Below, one piece after another: positions 55,383 to 63,680 of a DNA stretch of 64,000 bases (its first letter is position 1; every line of letters starts with the position of its first letter). Source of the DNA: Vannielia sp. (GTDB lineage: Bacteria; Pseudomonadota; Alphaproteobacteria; Rhodobacterales; Rhodobacteraceae); NCBI RefSeq assembly GCF_029212645.1, contig NZ_JARGND010000013.1, forward strand, positions 1 through 64,000, written 5' to 3'. Under the pieces are notes generated by a model. That model saw only the letters and a program-made list of their open reading frames with translations, was not told the origin of the DNA and made no database searches. Both the position numbers and the translations under genes were made by a program.

Positions 55383-56045
55383 TTAACGCTCTTCGCCCGA
55401 GGCGCTGTCGCTGACGATGGTGAGCTCATGCGGCTCGGTCGCCGAGGTGACTGTTTCGGTGTAGGTGAAGAGGGCGTATTTGCCGTCCTGGAAGAACGGA
55501 CGCTTGCCCATGAAGCCCGAAACCTCGGTCACGGTCCGACGGTTGCGGCGCTCGCGGTCCTGGGTGTGGATCAGTGGCTGGGTTTCCCCAAAGCTGGCCA
55601 CGGCCTCTAGACGGGAGCGCGAAATGCCGCGCGACACCAGGTAGTTTACCGCAGCACGCGCCCGGCGCAGGCCGAGACGCTTATTATAGGCGTTGGAGCC
55701 AACCAGATCGGTATGGCCGAATACCCGGAAGCGCACGGTGGGGTACCGGGCGATCCAGGCGGCCTGTTGATCAAGTGCGGCCCGCGCCGAGGCATCGAGC
55801 GCCGCGGAGTTGAAGGCGAAGTTGATCGTGGTGGGCGCCTGAGCCGCAAATTTGCGCGACAGTTCGATTGCCGCGTTGCGCTGGCCGGTGTGCACGAGAT
55901 GGTTGTTCATCGTCGAGTTGCCGAAGTTCCCGGCATCAAGGTCGCCCCCGGCGGTTGCGTTGAAGTTGCGCGTGCTTTCGGGGGTGCAGCCTGCCACCGC
56001 AACTGCGGTGGACAGGATGCCAATGGTGAGAAGGTGCTTTTTCAT
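55383..56045 (-). CDS. OmpA-family lipoprotein of the tad cluster
   Basis: The 220-residue protein has lipobox VAGC (C20) and then a segment (NATAGGDLDAGNFGNSTMNNHLV) that recalls CpaD pilus proteins. A C-terminal OmpA-like peptidoglycan-binding domain (FNSAALDASARAALDQQAAWI, then RVFGHTDLVGSNAYNKRLGLRRARA) follows. It occupies the place of CpaD/RcpB. ATG 56045 is preferred; a GTG at 56051 overlaps the cpaC stop region. It probably anchors the secretin to the wall. Confidence 0.85.
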   Translation of the reverse strand: MKKHLLTIGILSTAVAVAGCTPESTRNFNATAGGDLDAGNFGNSTMNNHLVHTGQRNAAIELSRKFAAQAPTTINFAFNSAALDASARAALDQQAAWIARYPTVRFRVFGHTDLVGSNAYNKRLGLRRARAAVNYLVSRGISRSRLEAVASFGETQPLIHTQDRERRNRRTVTEVSGFMGKRPFFQDGKYALFTYTETVTSATEPHELTIVSDSASGEER

Positions 56046-56051
56046 GGTCAC

Positions 56052-57491
56052 TTACTCCATCACGTAGCCATAGGAACCCGAGAAGTCCTGCCGGGCCACT
56101 TCACCTGCACCTGTATTGGAGGTGCTGATCGAGCCGCCATTGTTGGAAGCTGCATCAATGCCGTGCAGGAAGAACTCACGCTCAGTGGGGGGGCGCACAC
56201 GGTCGGTGGGGAGCGCAAGCGCCTCGCCGGTTGTGGGCGACACGAGGTGTGCCGAGACGATGATCACAAGCTCCGACTGGCTGCGCTGGTAATCCGACGA
56301 GCGGAACAGCGTTCCCAGGATCGGGATATCACCGAGCCATGGCACCTTGGAGATCCCATCGGTGAAGTCATCCTGAAGCAGGCCGGCAATTGCAAAGCTC
56401 TCGCCATCGCGCAGCTCAACCGTGGTTGAGGTGGAGCGGGTGCGGAAGCCGTTGACCGTGAAGCCCTCATCGGTGAAGCCGATGGTGGGATCCACACCGG
56501 AAACCTCTGCCGTCAGGCGCAGGTTGATGTTTTTGGCAATCACGCGGGGCGTGAAGTTGAGCAGGATACCGAACGGCTTGAAGTCAACCGAAACGGTGCC
56601 GTTGTCCTGCGCCACCGGCACGGGATATTCGCCACCGGCAAGGAACTCGGCGTTCTGGCCTGACAGGGCTGTCAGGTTTGGCTCTGCGAGGGTGCGGATG
56701 AAACCGCGTGTCTCAAGAGCTTCGAGCAGAACCGCAAACTCGACAGAGCCTGCATTGATCCCGATCGAGAACGCACCGCTGCGCTCGGATGCGCCGGGCA
56801 CGCCGGTATTGGCATTGCCGTTGAGGATATTGCTGAGGTTGGTTTGATCCGACAGCGTTTGCGAGCCGCCAAGGATGCCAACATCGCCGTCAACCCCGTT
56901 GACGGCCAGCGAGGCCGAGAGGCTTTTGCGCACCGAGCGGTTCATCTCGGCGAAGCGGACTTTCAGCATCACCTGCTGGCTGCCCGAAACGGTCATCAGG
57001 TTGGACACCCGCGACGGGGCGTACCGCTGGGCCAGATCAAGCGCGCGGTCAATGGCCTGAGCCGAGGTTACGGTGCCCGAAAGGATCAGACCGTCATTTG
57101 CCGGGCGCACCTCGACGTGTTCGCCGGGGAGCACTTCGCGCAGGCGTTCTTTCAGCTCGGAAATATCCGGCGTGACCTGCACTTCGACATTGGTGATAAG
57201 CGAGCCGTCGGGCGCAAGAAGCGTAAGCGTCGTGCGGCCCGGGGCCTTGCCGAGCACATAGATCGACCGCTCGGAGAGGGTGGAAATATCTGCAATGCCC
57301 GGATTGGCGATGGAAAGCTCCGCAAAGGCCTCGTCGCTTTCAACGACAACAGCCCGGTTCATCGGAACTTTCAGTTTTGAAGAGGCTGCACCGTTCATGA
57401 CCCGCAGGGTCTGGGCGGAAGCCTGTTGAATACTTGGGATAAAAGCAGCCAAGCCGAGAAGGCCCGCTGCGATAAGCGTCTTCATTTTCAT
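56052..57491 (-). CDS. cpaC: Outer-membrane secretin CpaC/RcpA
   Basis: The 479-residue protein has a signal peptide (ending SAQTLRV), N-terminal N0/BON-like domains and a C-terminal secretin domain with LLEALETRGFIRTLAEPNLTALSGQNAEFLAGGEYP and the VPWLGDIPILGTLFRS motif. It forms the outer-membrane pore for Flp pili. AGGCAGGGTCACA precedes ATG 57491. It lies 505 bp from cpaB, a long gap for this cluster. Confidence 0.95.
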   Translation of the reverse strand: MKMKTLIAAGLLGLAAFIPSIQQASAQTLRVMNGAASSKLKVPMNRAVVVESDEAFAELSIANPGIADISTLSERSIYVLGKAPGRTTLTLLAPDGSLITNVEVQVTPDISELKERLREVLPGEHVEVRPANDGLILSGTVTSAQAIDRALDLAQRYAPSRVSNLMTVSGSQQVMLKVRFAEMNRSVRKSLSASLAVNGVDGDVGILGGSQTLSDQTNLSNILNGNANTGVPGASERSGAFSIGINAGSVEFAVLLEALETRGFIRTLAEPNLTALSGQNAEFLAGGEYPVPVAQDNGTVSVDFKPFGILLNFTPRVIAKNINLRLTAEVSGVDPTIGFTDEGFTVNGFRTRSTSTTVELRDGESFAIAGLLQDDFTDGISKVPWLGDIPILGTLFRSSDYQRSQSELVIIVSAHLVSPTTGEALALPTDRVRPPTEREFFLHGIDAASNNGGSISTSNTGAGEVARQDFSGSYGYVME

Positions 57492-57996
57492 TGTGACCCT
57501 GCCTCATGTCACTGCGATTTAAACGGGGCATTTTCGCCCACTTATGGTGTGACCATCCTGCGGGATGAATTGTTTTATAGCAAGAATCAATGCGTTGGAG
57601 CGTTGCCTTTATGTAGTTTCGCGGCAACAGAGCCCTATTTCTAGCGCCCCGACTCCGGCATGCCCCTAGGGCTAGCGGTTTTTCAGGGGCCCTGCCCAGA
57701 GGGGGGCGGTTTTGGTGGCCGTGACCATCCCCATAACGGAGGGCCGGCCAAACCCGGCGGGGTGGCTTGTGGGGAAAAGGAGAGGGCTAACACCAAGCTC
57801 ATTGCGGTGCGCTTCTTTGGATAACCCCTTGCAGGGAATGGTATTTTTGCCACCGGGGTCAGCCGAGCGGTGCGTGCCACACGTAGCCGGTGCGCCGCCG
57901 CCGTGCTTTAGCCAGACCCTTGTTTCAGGGCTTTGACAGCAATCGGCCCGGCGCTCTTTCGAGGCCGGGCCAGGCAAGTTTGACGGGAATGTCAGA
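57492..57996. other. Long gap between cpaB and cpaC
   Basis: A 505-bp region where tad clusters usually are tightly packed. I see no supportable gene. It holds a hairpin next to the cpaB end (57945-57971) and, on the minus strand, a TATAAA box (57574-57579) roughly 83 bp from the cpaC start, so cpaC may have its own promoter. Confidence 0.45.
57945..57971 (-). terminator. Hairpin after cpaB
   Basis: GGCCCGGC (57945-57952) and GCCGGGCC (57964-57971) form an 8-bp perfect stem 25 bp after the cpaB stop. There is no T-run on the minus strand, so it may be an attenuating or stabilising hairpin rather than a full terminator. Confidence 0.5.
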
Positions 57997-58830
57997 TCAG
58001 TTGGTGCAGGGGATCGGCTGTTCGATCACCTCGGCCCCTTTGCGGACCTTGGTGGTGCAGACACGTTCAACCTCAACCTGGCGAACCTCACGGTCGGCGA
58101 TGCCGAGCAGGCGTTTCTGGTCAATCTCGATATCGGCGGAAACCGTATCATCCTCGGCGCCGACCAGCGACAGTGTGAGCCGGCCGGAGCTTTGGGCCTG
58201 CGCCAGCGCCGCCACCTGATTGGGCGAAACCGCCACCGTGACGGTGCGTGCAATCGACGGGCTCTGGTGGCCGGTGTCGGAGGACTGGTCAACCGCGATG
58301 AGCTGGATGCGGGTTTCGATGAGCTTGGTCGCCTCGCGGCCCTGAATGTTGCCGGTCCAGTAAATATCAACTCGGTCCCCAGGGCGCAGGAAGCCCGACA
58401 CGCCTGAGGTGCGGTCCACCTTGATGGCGAAGGCGCGCATACCCCTTTCGAGGCGCGACGTGATGCCGGCATCCTCGCCCGGCTCGGTCACCTTGGCGGC
58501 GAGCACCGGCTCGAACTTGGTCATGTTGGTGATGATGGTGCGCGGCTTGGCGCCCACGGGGAAGAGATCTTCCATCTTCAGGAAGTGGCCCTTGGGCAAG
58601 CTGTCTTTCTGCCAGCGGATCTTGACGACATCCTCTTCACGGAGGCTTTCGCCGTAGGCCTTGTCCTTGGCCAGAACCAACACTTCAATGGTTGGCTTTG
58701 ATTTGGCGCGGGCGGCCAGAAGCGCGTTGCGCTCATGGGTCATGTTGGCCAGGTAGCCCTGGGCCATGTAGACCGCTGTGCCTGCCAGCGCGATCCCGAC
58801 GATCAGGACCAATCCGAAGATCATCCGCAT
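57997..58830 (-). CDS. cpaB: Flp pilus assembly protein CpaB/RcpC
   Basis: The 277-residue protein has an N-terminal membrane anchor (MRMIFGLVLIVGIALAGTAVYM) and a SAF domain: KPTIEVLVLAKDKAYGESLREEDVVKIRW, then GMRAFAIKVDRTSGVSGFLRPGDRVDIYW. It is thought to bind peptidoglycan and the secretin. AAAGGATACG precedes ATG 58830; the longer start at 58884 is unlikely. It is downstream of the pilin genes. Confidence 0.92.
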   Translation of the reverse strand: MRMIFGLVLIVGIALAGTAVYMAQGYLANMTHERNALLAARAKSKPTIEVLVLAKDKAYGESLREEDVVKIRWQKDSLPKGHFLKMEDLFPVGAKPRTIITNMTKFEPVLAAKVTEPGEDAGITSRLERGMRAFAIKVDRTSGVSGFLRPGDRVDIYWTGNIQGREATKLIETRIQLIAVDQSSDTGHQSPSIARTVTVAVSPNQVAALAQAQSSGRLTLSLVGAEDDTVSADIEIDQKRLLGIADREVRQVEVERVCTTKVRKGAEVIEQPIPCTN

Positions 58831-58985
58831 GACGTATCCTTTCTTTTTGCCACGGGTCGGGGGAAGACGGAAAAGGCCCCACACACCGCCCGCGAGTCAA
58901 ACGTGCTCGTGAAGGCAAATTGATGCTGGAATGCGGCGAAAGCGGGGCGAGGCAACGTCAAACCCAAGGAATGTTCTGGAACAAG

Positions 58986-59013
58986 AAACGCCGACCCTGG
59001 GGCCGGCGTTTTT
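58986..59013 (-). terminator. Hairpin terminator after flp1
   Basis: AAACGCCG (58986-58993) and CGGCGTTT (59004-59011) flank a GC-rich loop. On the minus strand it is followed by TTTCTTGTT, about 57 bp beyond the flp1 stop. It separates the pilins from cpaB. Confidence 0.65.
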
Positions 59014-59069
59014 GTAGGTGATATCCGTGAGCAGGGGCGCGGGTTCTCCGGTGGCTGCGCGGACGAAGT

Positions 59070-59255
59070 TTAGTAGGTTGCGATTGACGTTGCGCCAACA
59101 TGCGAGCCGAGGCTCGACGAGTAATTTATCGCGCCGTCGGCGATAAGTGTGACCACGCCGATCCCGAGGCCGACAATGGCGGCGGTCAGAACCACCCAGT
59201 CCACTGTCACAGCACCGTCTTCATCGCGGGCAAAACGGGAAAGCAGGTTTTCCAT
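59070..59255 (-). CDS. flp: Flp-family pilin 1
   Basis: The 61-residue prepilin-like protein has a short charged leader (MENLLSRFARDEDG) followed by the hydrophobic pilin helix AVTVDWVVLTAAIVGLGIGV and a small Ser-rich C-terminus ending TSIATY. Cleavage by CpaA would follow the Gly, leaving Asp-Trp at the usual Glu5-Tyr6 positions. GGAGAAG precedes ATG 59255. It is transcribed in the same direction as the tad genes downstream. Confidence 0.88.
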   Translation of the reverse strand: MENLLSRFARDEDGAVTVDWVVLTAAIVGLGIGVVTLIADGAINYSSSLGSHVGATSIATY

Positions 59256-59416
59256 TTTTCTTCTCCGGTTGTCATCGACGCCCCTGTGCCGACTTATTCT
59301 TCATTAGTGCCCTGATGGGCCGTTACAATTTCGCGCCCGAATGAGGCGCAAGTATGGTGGCAGAATGTCGCAGTCGTGAAACCTTCAAGCCGGTTTCGTG
59401 AGCAACTTCAGGACAT

Positions 59417-59452
59417 AAAAAAAGCCGTGCCCCAAGTGGGACACGGCTCTTT
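59417..59452 (-). terminator. Terminator of flp2
   Basis: On the minus strand AGAGCCGTGTCCCA and GGGGCACGGCT form a long stem, followed by TTTTTTT (59417-59423). It lies about 20 bp after the flp2 stop and would separate flp2 transcription from flp1 and the rest. Confidence 0.9.
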
Positions 59453-59471
59453 TCGGAGTATCCGCTTGCGA

Positions 59472-59663
59472 TTAGTAAGTCGCGATGGACATGCCGTTCA
59501 GCTCGCCGGAGATCTTGCCGGCCAGCGAGGTCACGCCGTCGGAGACCGATGCGAGAACGGCGATGCCGAGGCCCACGATAGCGGCGGTCAGCACAACCCA
59601 GTCAACAGTCACAGCACCGTCTTCGTCGTTGCGGAAGTTTTTCACGAAGTTAAAAAGTTTCAT
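59472..59663 (-). CDS. flp: Flp-family pilin 2
   Basis: The 63-residue protein MKLFNFVKNFRNDEDG-AVTVDWVVLTAAIVGLGIAV shares the leader and helix with flp1 and ends with a different, slightly longer C-terminus (LAGKISGELNGMSIATY). Cleavage after Gly would leave AVTVDW. GGAGGG precedes ATG 59663. The strong terminator and separate promoter suggest high, independent expression, as expected for the major pilin. Confidence 0.9.
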   Translation of the reverse strand: MKLFNFVKNFRNDEDGAVTVDWVVLTAAIVGLGIAVLASVSDGVTSLAGKISGELNGMSIATY

Positions 59664-60033
59664 AGTATATCCCTCCAAGGATTTTCGCTCGTTTCCAGTG
59701 TCTACCTGAGCGGATCATCTCGAACCGGCCTCTTTAGTGGCCCGATCCCCGTCTCGGTATGTCGCTAATAAGCCCCTTGATCGTGGCACGAGTTGGGCGG
59801 GTATCGGACAATTTTGGAGCGGCCCGAAAAATCGCATGAAATCCATTTAACGATATGTTTTATAACGATAATTTTTTAGAAAGAAATTTCTGAACGATCT
59901 CGATAGTCGACCGAATGCAACAAATTGCAACCGCATTTTACTCATTGTTTCCCTTTTTCTGGCTATGTGAGCCGGAATTTGCGAGTCTCCCGACAAAAGA
60001 GAAAAAGATAATTGAGCAGGAAAGGCGCGAAAC
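59664..60033. other. Divergent promoter region between flp2 and the lytic transglycosylase
   Basis: A 370-bp A/T-rich region with no gene. It contains the direct repeat TAACGATA-N7-TAACGATA (59848-59870), about 185 bp upstream of the flp2 start, and a run of A/T. It must hold the flp2 and lytic transglycosylase promoters. Confidence 0.45.
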
Positions 60034-60900
60034 ATGCGTCGAGCGACAGTGGCCGTGCTGGCAAGTGTGGGGATTCTGATGGGTGGGGTGTGCCTTGCCG
60101 AGGAACCCACCCGCGATAATTTCACCTTCAAGAGGGTAAAGGTAGGCAAGGGCCTGCCGGGAAAACGCATCTCTGTGCAGATCGACCCTGAGGCGCAGGC
60201 GCGTTATCTGGCCGTTCCCGAGGATGAAAAGAAGAAAGCCGAGGCAGAAGGGGAGGGAGAGGTCGTTACCGCGAGCCTTGATCCCGAGGCGGCTTTGCCC
60301 GCCGCGCCGACCTATGGGTGGTTCTGGACGCAGATCAGCCCTCAACTGGCGGCCAAAGCGCCGGGGCGGCTGAACTCGGCGGTGCAAATGCTCACCAATG
60401 GCCCCGAAGGGCAGACGGTAAAAGCACCGCGCCTCGCGCAAATGAAGAAGATCGCCGATCTGCATGGTGCAGAGATATTGAAAGCCACGATTGGCACCGA
60501 TGTTTCGCCGGCGCTGGTTCTGGCGGTGATCGGGATCGAGAGTGCGGGGAATATAGAAGCGGTGTCATCCGCCGGGGCGCAGGGGTTGATGCAGCTTATG
60601 CCCGACACCGCCAAGCGCTTTGGCGTGCAGGACAGCGGTGATGCGACCCAGAACATCAAGGGTGGGGTGAAATACCTCAACTGGTTGATGAAGGAGTTTG
60701 ACCGCGATCCGCTGTTGGTGCTGGCCGGGTACAATGCGGGCGAGGGGGCGGTGAAGAAGCACAAAGGTGTGCCGCCTTATGCCGAAACCCGCGATTATGT
60801 GCCCAAGGTTCTGGCGGCCTGGACGGTAGCGCGGGGCCTGTGCCTGACGCCGCCGGAGCTTGTGAGCGATGGTTGCGTTTTTGCGCCCAAGGGGGGCTGA
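60034..60900 (+). CDS. Lytic transglycosylase (SLT domain)
   Basis: The 288-residue exported enzyme has a signal peptide (MRRATVAVLASVGILMGGVCLA) and an SLT domain. The catalytic Glu is E169 in AVIGIESAGN, followed by GAQGLMQLMPDTAKRFG and the AGYNAGEGAVKKHKG motif. It cleaves peptidoglycan glycan strands. It is divergent from the flp genes, so it could open the wall for pilus assembly; that link is only suggested by position. Confidence 0.92.
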   Translation: MRRATVAVLASVGILMGGVCLAEEPTRDNFTFKRVKVGKGLPGKRISVQIDPEAQARYLAVPEDEKKKAEAEGEGEVVTASLDPEAALPAAPTYGWFWTQISPQLAAKAPGRLNSAVQMLTNGPEGQTVKAPRLAQMKKIADLHGAEILKATIGTDVSPALVLAVIGIESAGNIEAVSSAGAQGLMQLMPDTAKRFGVQDSGDATQNIKGGVKYLNWLMKEFDRDPLLVLAGYNAGEGAVKKHKGVPPYAETRDYVPKVLAAWTVARGLCLTPPELVSDGCVFAPKGG

Positions 60901-60903
60901 GGC

Positions 60904-62340
60904 GTGTCGCAGATCAAGCCGCTGGTGCTGGATGTTGATGGCACCTTTCTAAAGACCGACCTGTTGCTGGAAACCTTTTGGGCCGGGCTTGGGCATGACC
61001 CGCTGGCCACTCTGGCGGCCAGCGTGACCCACTTTCGCCACCCCGAAAAGCTGAAAGCAGCCTTGGCGCGGATCACGCCGGTGCGCACCGATCTGATGCC
61101 GGTGCACCCGGATATTTCCAAGCTGGCTGACCAATCCAAGGCGGCAGGGCGCGAGGTGGTGCTGGCCTCGGCCTCCAACGAAGGCCTGGTGCGCCAGATC
61201 GCCGATGAACACGGGTTTTCGCCGCGCATCTTTGCGTCGACAGAGGTGGTGAACCTGAAAGGGCAGGCCAAGGCGGAGGCTTTGGTAGAGGCCTTTGGCA
61301 AGGACGGCTTTGACTATGCGGGCAATGCGCCTGTGGATGCAAAGGTGTGGTCAGAGGCCGAGAACGTGCTGATGGTTGGCGCGCAGCCGTCGCTGGCCGC
61401 CCGCCTCGCGCGGGCCGGAAAGAACGTGACAACCTATCCCGGTGGCTGGGCGTGGCGCGATGTGATCCGCGCCATTCGCCCGCATCAGTGGGTCAAGAAC
61501 GTGCTGTTGCTACTGCCGATGCTGGCGGCGCATGACTTTACCCTTGCCACCCTGCTGCCGGTGCTGATGGGGATTGTCGCCTTCTCGGCGGCGGCCTCTT
61601 CTATATATGTTGTCAACGATCTGCTCGATCTGGAGGCCGACCGGCTGCACCCGACCAAGAGCCGCCGCCCGTTTGCCTCGGGCGCGGTGCCGATCGGCGT
61701 GGGCATGGTTATAGGTGTGGGGCTTGGGCTATCGGCGCTGCTCCTCGCGGCCTCGCTGAACTGGGCGTTCCTTGGGGTGATCGCGCTCTATATCGTGCTG
61801 TCGCTGGCCTATTCCCTAAAGCTGAAGCGGATGCGCTGGGTGGATATCGTGATGCTGGCCTCGCTTTACACGGTGCGCGTGGTGGCGGGTGCGGCGGCGG
61901 GCGAAGTGGCGATTACCCAATCAATGCTGGTGTTTGTTTTCCCGGTGTTCATCACGCTGGGCTGCGTGAAGCGGCTTACCGAGCTGGCCAGGGCCAAGAA
62001 TGACGAACGCCTGCCGGGGCGTGGCTATGGCCGGGCGGATCGGCCTGATTTGCTGAATGTGGCCGGGGTTGGCGTGGTGGGTGCGTTGCTGATTTTCTTT
62101 ATCTACACGCTGACCCCGCAGGCGCAGGCGCTTTACCCGGATCGCTGGCTGCTTTGGTGCGCGATTCCCTTCCTGGCCCAATGGTTGATCCGCATGGTGC
62201 GGATCGGCTGGCAGGGAAAGATGGATTATGACCCGATCGTCTTTGCCATGCGCGACAAGGTGGGGCTGGGGGTGATGTTTTTTACCATGTCGTTGCTGTT
62301 TTGGGCCGCCGGACTGTGGGCGGAGTGGTTTGGCGCTTAG
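60904..62340 (+). CDS. HAD-UbiA fusion prenyltransferase (decaprenyl-phosphate phosphoribosyltransferase-like)
   Basis: The 478-residue protein fuses an N-terminal HAD phosphatase domain to a C-terminal UbiA domain. The HAD part has DVDGT at residues 10-14, ASAS (88-91) and DYAGNAPVD at 137-145. The UbiA part has seven or more membrane helices, NDLLDLEAD at 238-246 and a later KxxLK-type loop. Such UbiA proteins attach phosphoribose to decaprenyl phosphate, the first step of decaprenyl-phospho-arabinose synthesis; the HAD domain could remove the 5-phosphate. GTG 60904 follows the LT stop by 3 bp. Confidence 0.85.
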   Translation: MSQIKPLVLDVDGTFLKTDLLLETFWAGLGHDPLATLAASVTHFRHPEKLKAALARITPVRTDLMPVHPDISKLADQSKAAGREVVLASASNEGLVRQIADEHGFSPRIFASTEVVNLKGQAKAEALVEAFGKDGFDYAGNAPVDAKVWSEAENVLMVGAQPSLAARLARAGKNVTTYPGGWAWRDVIRAIRPHQWVKNVLLLLPMLAAHDFTLATLLPVLMGIVAFSAAASSIYVVNDLLDLEADRLHPTKSRRPFASGAVPIGVGMVIGVGLGLSALLLAASLNWAFLGVIALYIVLSLAYSLKLKRMRWVDIVMLASLYTVRVVAGAAAGEVAITQSMLVFVFPVFITLGCVKRLTELARAKNDERLPGRGYGRADRPDLLNVAGVGVVGALLIFFIYTLTPQAQALYPDRWLLWCAIPFLAQWLIRMVRIGWQGKMDYDPIVFAMRDKVGLGVMFFTMSLLFWAAGLWAEWFGA

Positions 62341-62357
62341 GTTTGGGGCGATGCAGG

Positions 62358-62762
62358 TTATGCGCGGCCATCGCTGAACTGGATCAAATCCCACAGGTTG
62401 CCATAAAGGTCGGCAAAGACCGCGACGGTGCCATAGGGGGCTTCCTTGGGGTCGCGGGTGAAGGTGACGCCCTTGGCCTTGTAAGCCTCGTAATCACGCC
62501 AGAAATCATCGGTGCGCAGGAACATAAACACCCGGCCACCGGCCTGATCGCCGATATATTGTGCCTGGTGGTCATCCGAGGCGCGGGCCAGCAGGAGCGA
62601 GGTGTTTGAGGGGCCGCGCGGTTTGACGACGACCCAGCGCTTGTTTTGCTCGGGTTGGTCGCTGTCATCGACCAGCTCAAAGCCGAGGGTTTCGCAGTAA
62701 AAGGCGATGGCTTCGTCGTAATCCCGCACGACGAGGGCCATATGGGCGATGCTTTGGGCCAT
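62358..62762 (-). CDS. VOC/glyoxalase-family protein
   Basis: The 134-residue protein has the vicinal oxygen chelate beta-alpha-beta-beta-beta repeats: SIAHMALVVRDYDEAIAFYCETLGFEL and then YGTVAVFADLYGNLWDLIQF. A His, Glu and other metal-ligand positions are present. It may act on a small metabolite; the substrate is unknown. ATG 62762 gives the family-like MAQSIAHMALVV start. It is convergent with the HAD-UbiA gene. Confidence 0.85.
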   Translation of the reverse strand: MAQSIAHMALVVRDYDEAIAFYCETLGFELVDDSDQPEQNKRWVVVKPRGPSNTSLLLARASDDHQAQYIGDQAGGRVFMFLRTDDFWRDYEAYKAKGVTFTRDPKEAPYGTVAVFADLYGNLWDLIQFSDGRA

Positions 62763-62766
62763 GGGA

Positions 62767-63594
62767 TTAGAGGCGCGCCAGAAGGTCGGTCTTTTTGGCT
62801 TCGAACTCGGCATCGGTGAGGATGCCGGAAGCATGCAGGTCTGCCAGTTTCTGGATCAGCGCGATGATGTCATCAGCCTCCGCCGGGGCGGGGGTGGGCG
62901 TGCCGGGCGGCGGCGTTTGGGCCACAGGTTCGGGCGCGGGGGCCGGGCTGGGGGTTTGGCTTTGGGCCGGGTCTGCGGGGGTGTCCTCAGCCGCGCCTGG
63001 GGTGATTTCTTTCAGATCAGCGAGGCGAACGAGGCCGTTCTGGCTGGTGAAGGTGAGCGATTGGTCGCCGCTTTGCTGCTGCCCGACGCCGAAGATCTGG
63101 TGATCGGCGGTGTCATAGACGGTGACTTTGCCCGCAAGATCAATCGCAAGGCGGCGGGTGGCGGGGAAGATCGCGTAGCGCATGTTGTTTTGCGCCCCGG
63201 CAGACGAGGGCGCGCCAAGCTCTGCGGGCCAGGGGGAATTGGGCGCGCCGGAGCCGGCGACAAAGAGGCTGGTGCCATGCGCGCCGCTGCTTTGGCTTTG
63301 GCTGGAGGCGGGGGCCGGGGCGAAAGTGCCGCTGCTGCGCAGCAGGCCCGACAGATCATGGCAAAGGGCATCGACCGTGGCCTTGAGCCCATTGTTGAAC
63401 ATATCGCCCACCATCGTCATCCCGCCCTGTGACCACTGGCCCATGCCGCCAAGATCGGGGTGGTTGAACTGCGCCTGCGTGCCCTGACCCTGAACCAATG
63501 CGGAAAGCAGGGTTTCGGCGGCGTCGGTGGAGACGCCGTGGCGGGAGGCGACATCGGAGAGGGCGGCTTTGCCTTCGGGGGTGAGGGCAGACAT
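62767..63594 (-). CDS. SHOCT-domain protein with Pro/Ala linker
   Basis: The 275-residue protein has a N-terminal domain (SALTPEGKAALSDVASRHGV, typical of short unknown bacterial proteins), a middle region with YAIFPATRRLAIDLAGKVTVYDT, a long Pro/Ala/Gln-rich linker and a C-terminal SHOCT motif (IALIQKLADLHASGILTDAEFEAKK). SHOCT motifs often mediate protein binding. There are no membrane segments. Five bp separate it from the VOC gene on the same strand. Confidence 0.75.
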   Translation of the reverse strand: MSALTPEGKAALSDVASRHGVSTDAAETLLSALVQGQGTQAQFNHPDLGGMGQWSQGGMTMVGDMFNNGLKATVDALCHDLSGLLRSSGTFAPAPASSQSQSSGAHGTSLFVAGSGAPNSPWPAELGAPSSAGAQNNMRYAIFPATRRLAIDLAGKVTVYDTADHQIFGVGQQQSGDQSLTFTSQNGLVRLADLKEITPGAAEDTPADPAQSQTPSPAPAPEPVAQTPPPGTPTPAPAEADDIIALIQKLADLHASGILTDAEFEAKKTDLLARL

Positions 63595-63680
63595 GAGCGA
63601 TCCAGTGCTGGACGTGGTGGGACGGGAACCGGGTAGCACTTCTGGCCGTTGCGGGCCACAGGATTGCGCTTTTGGGGCGG

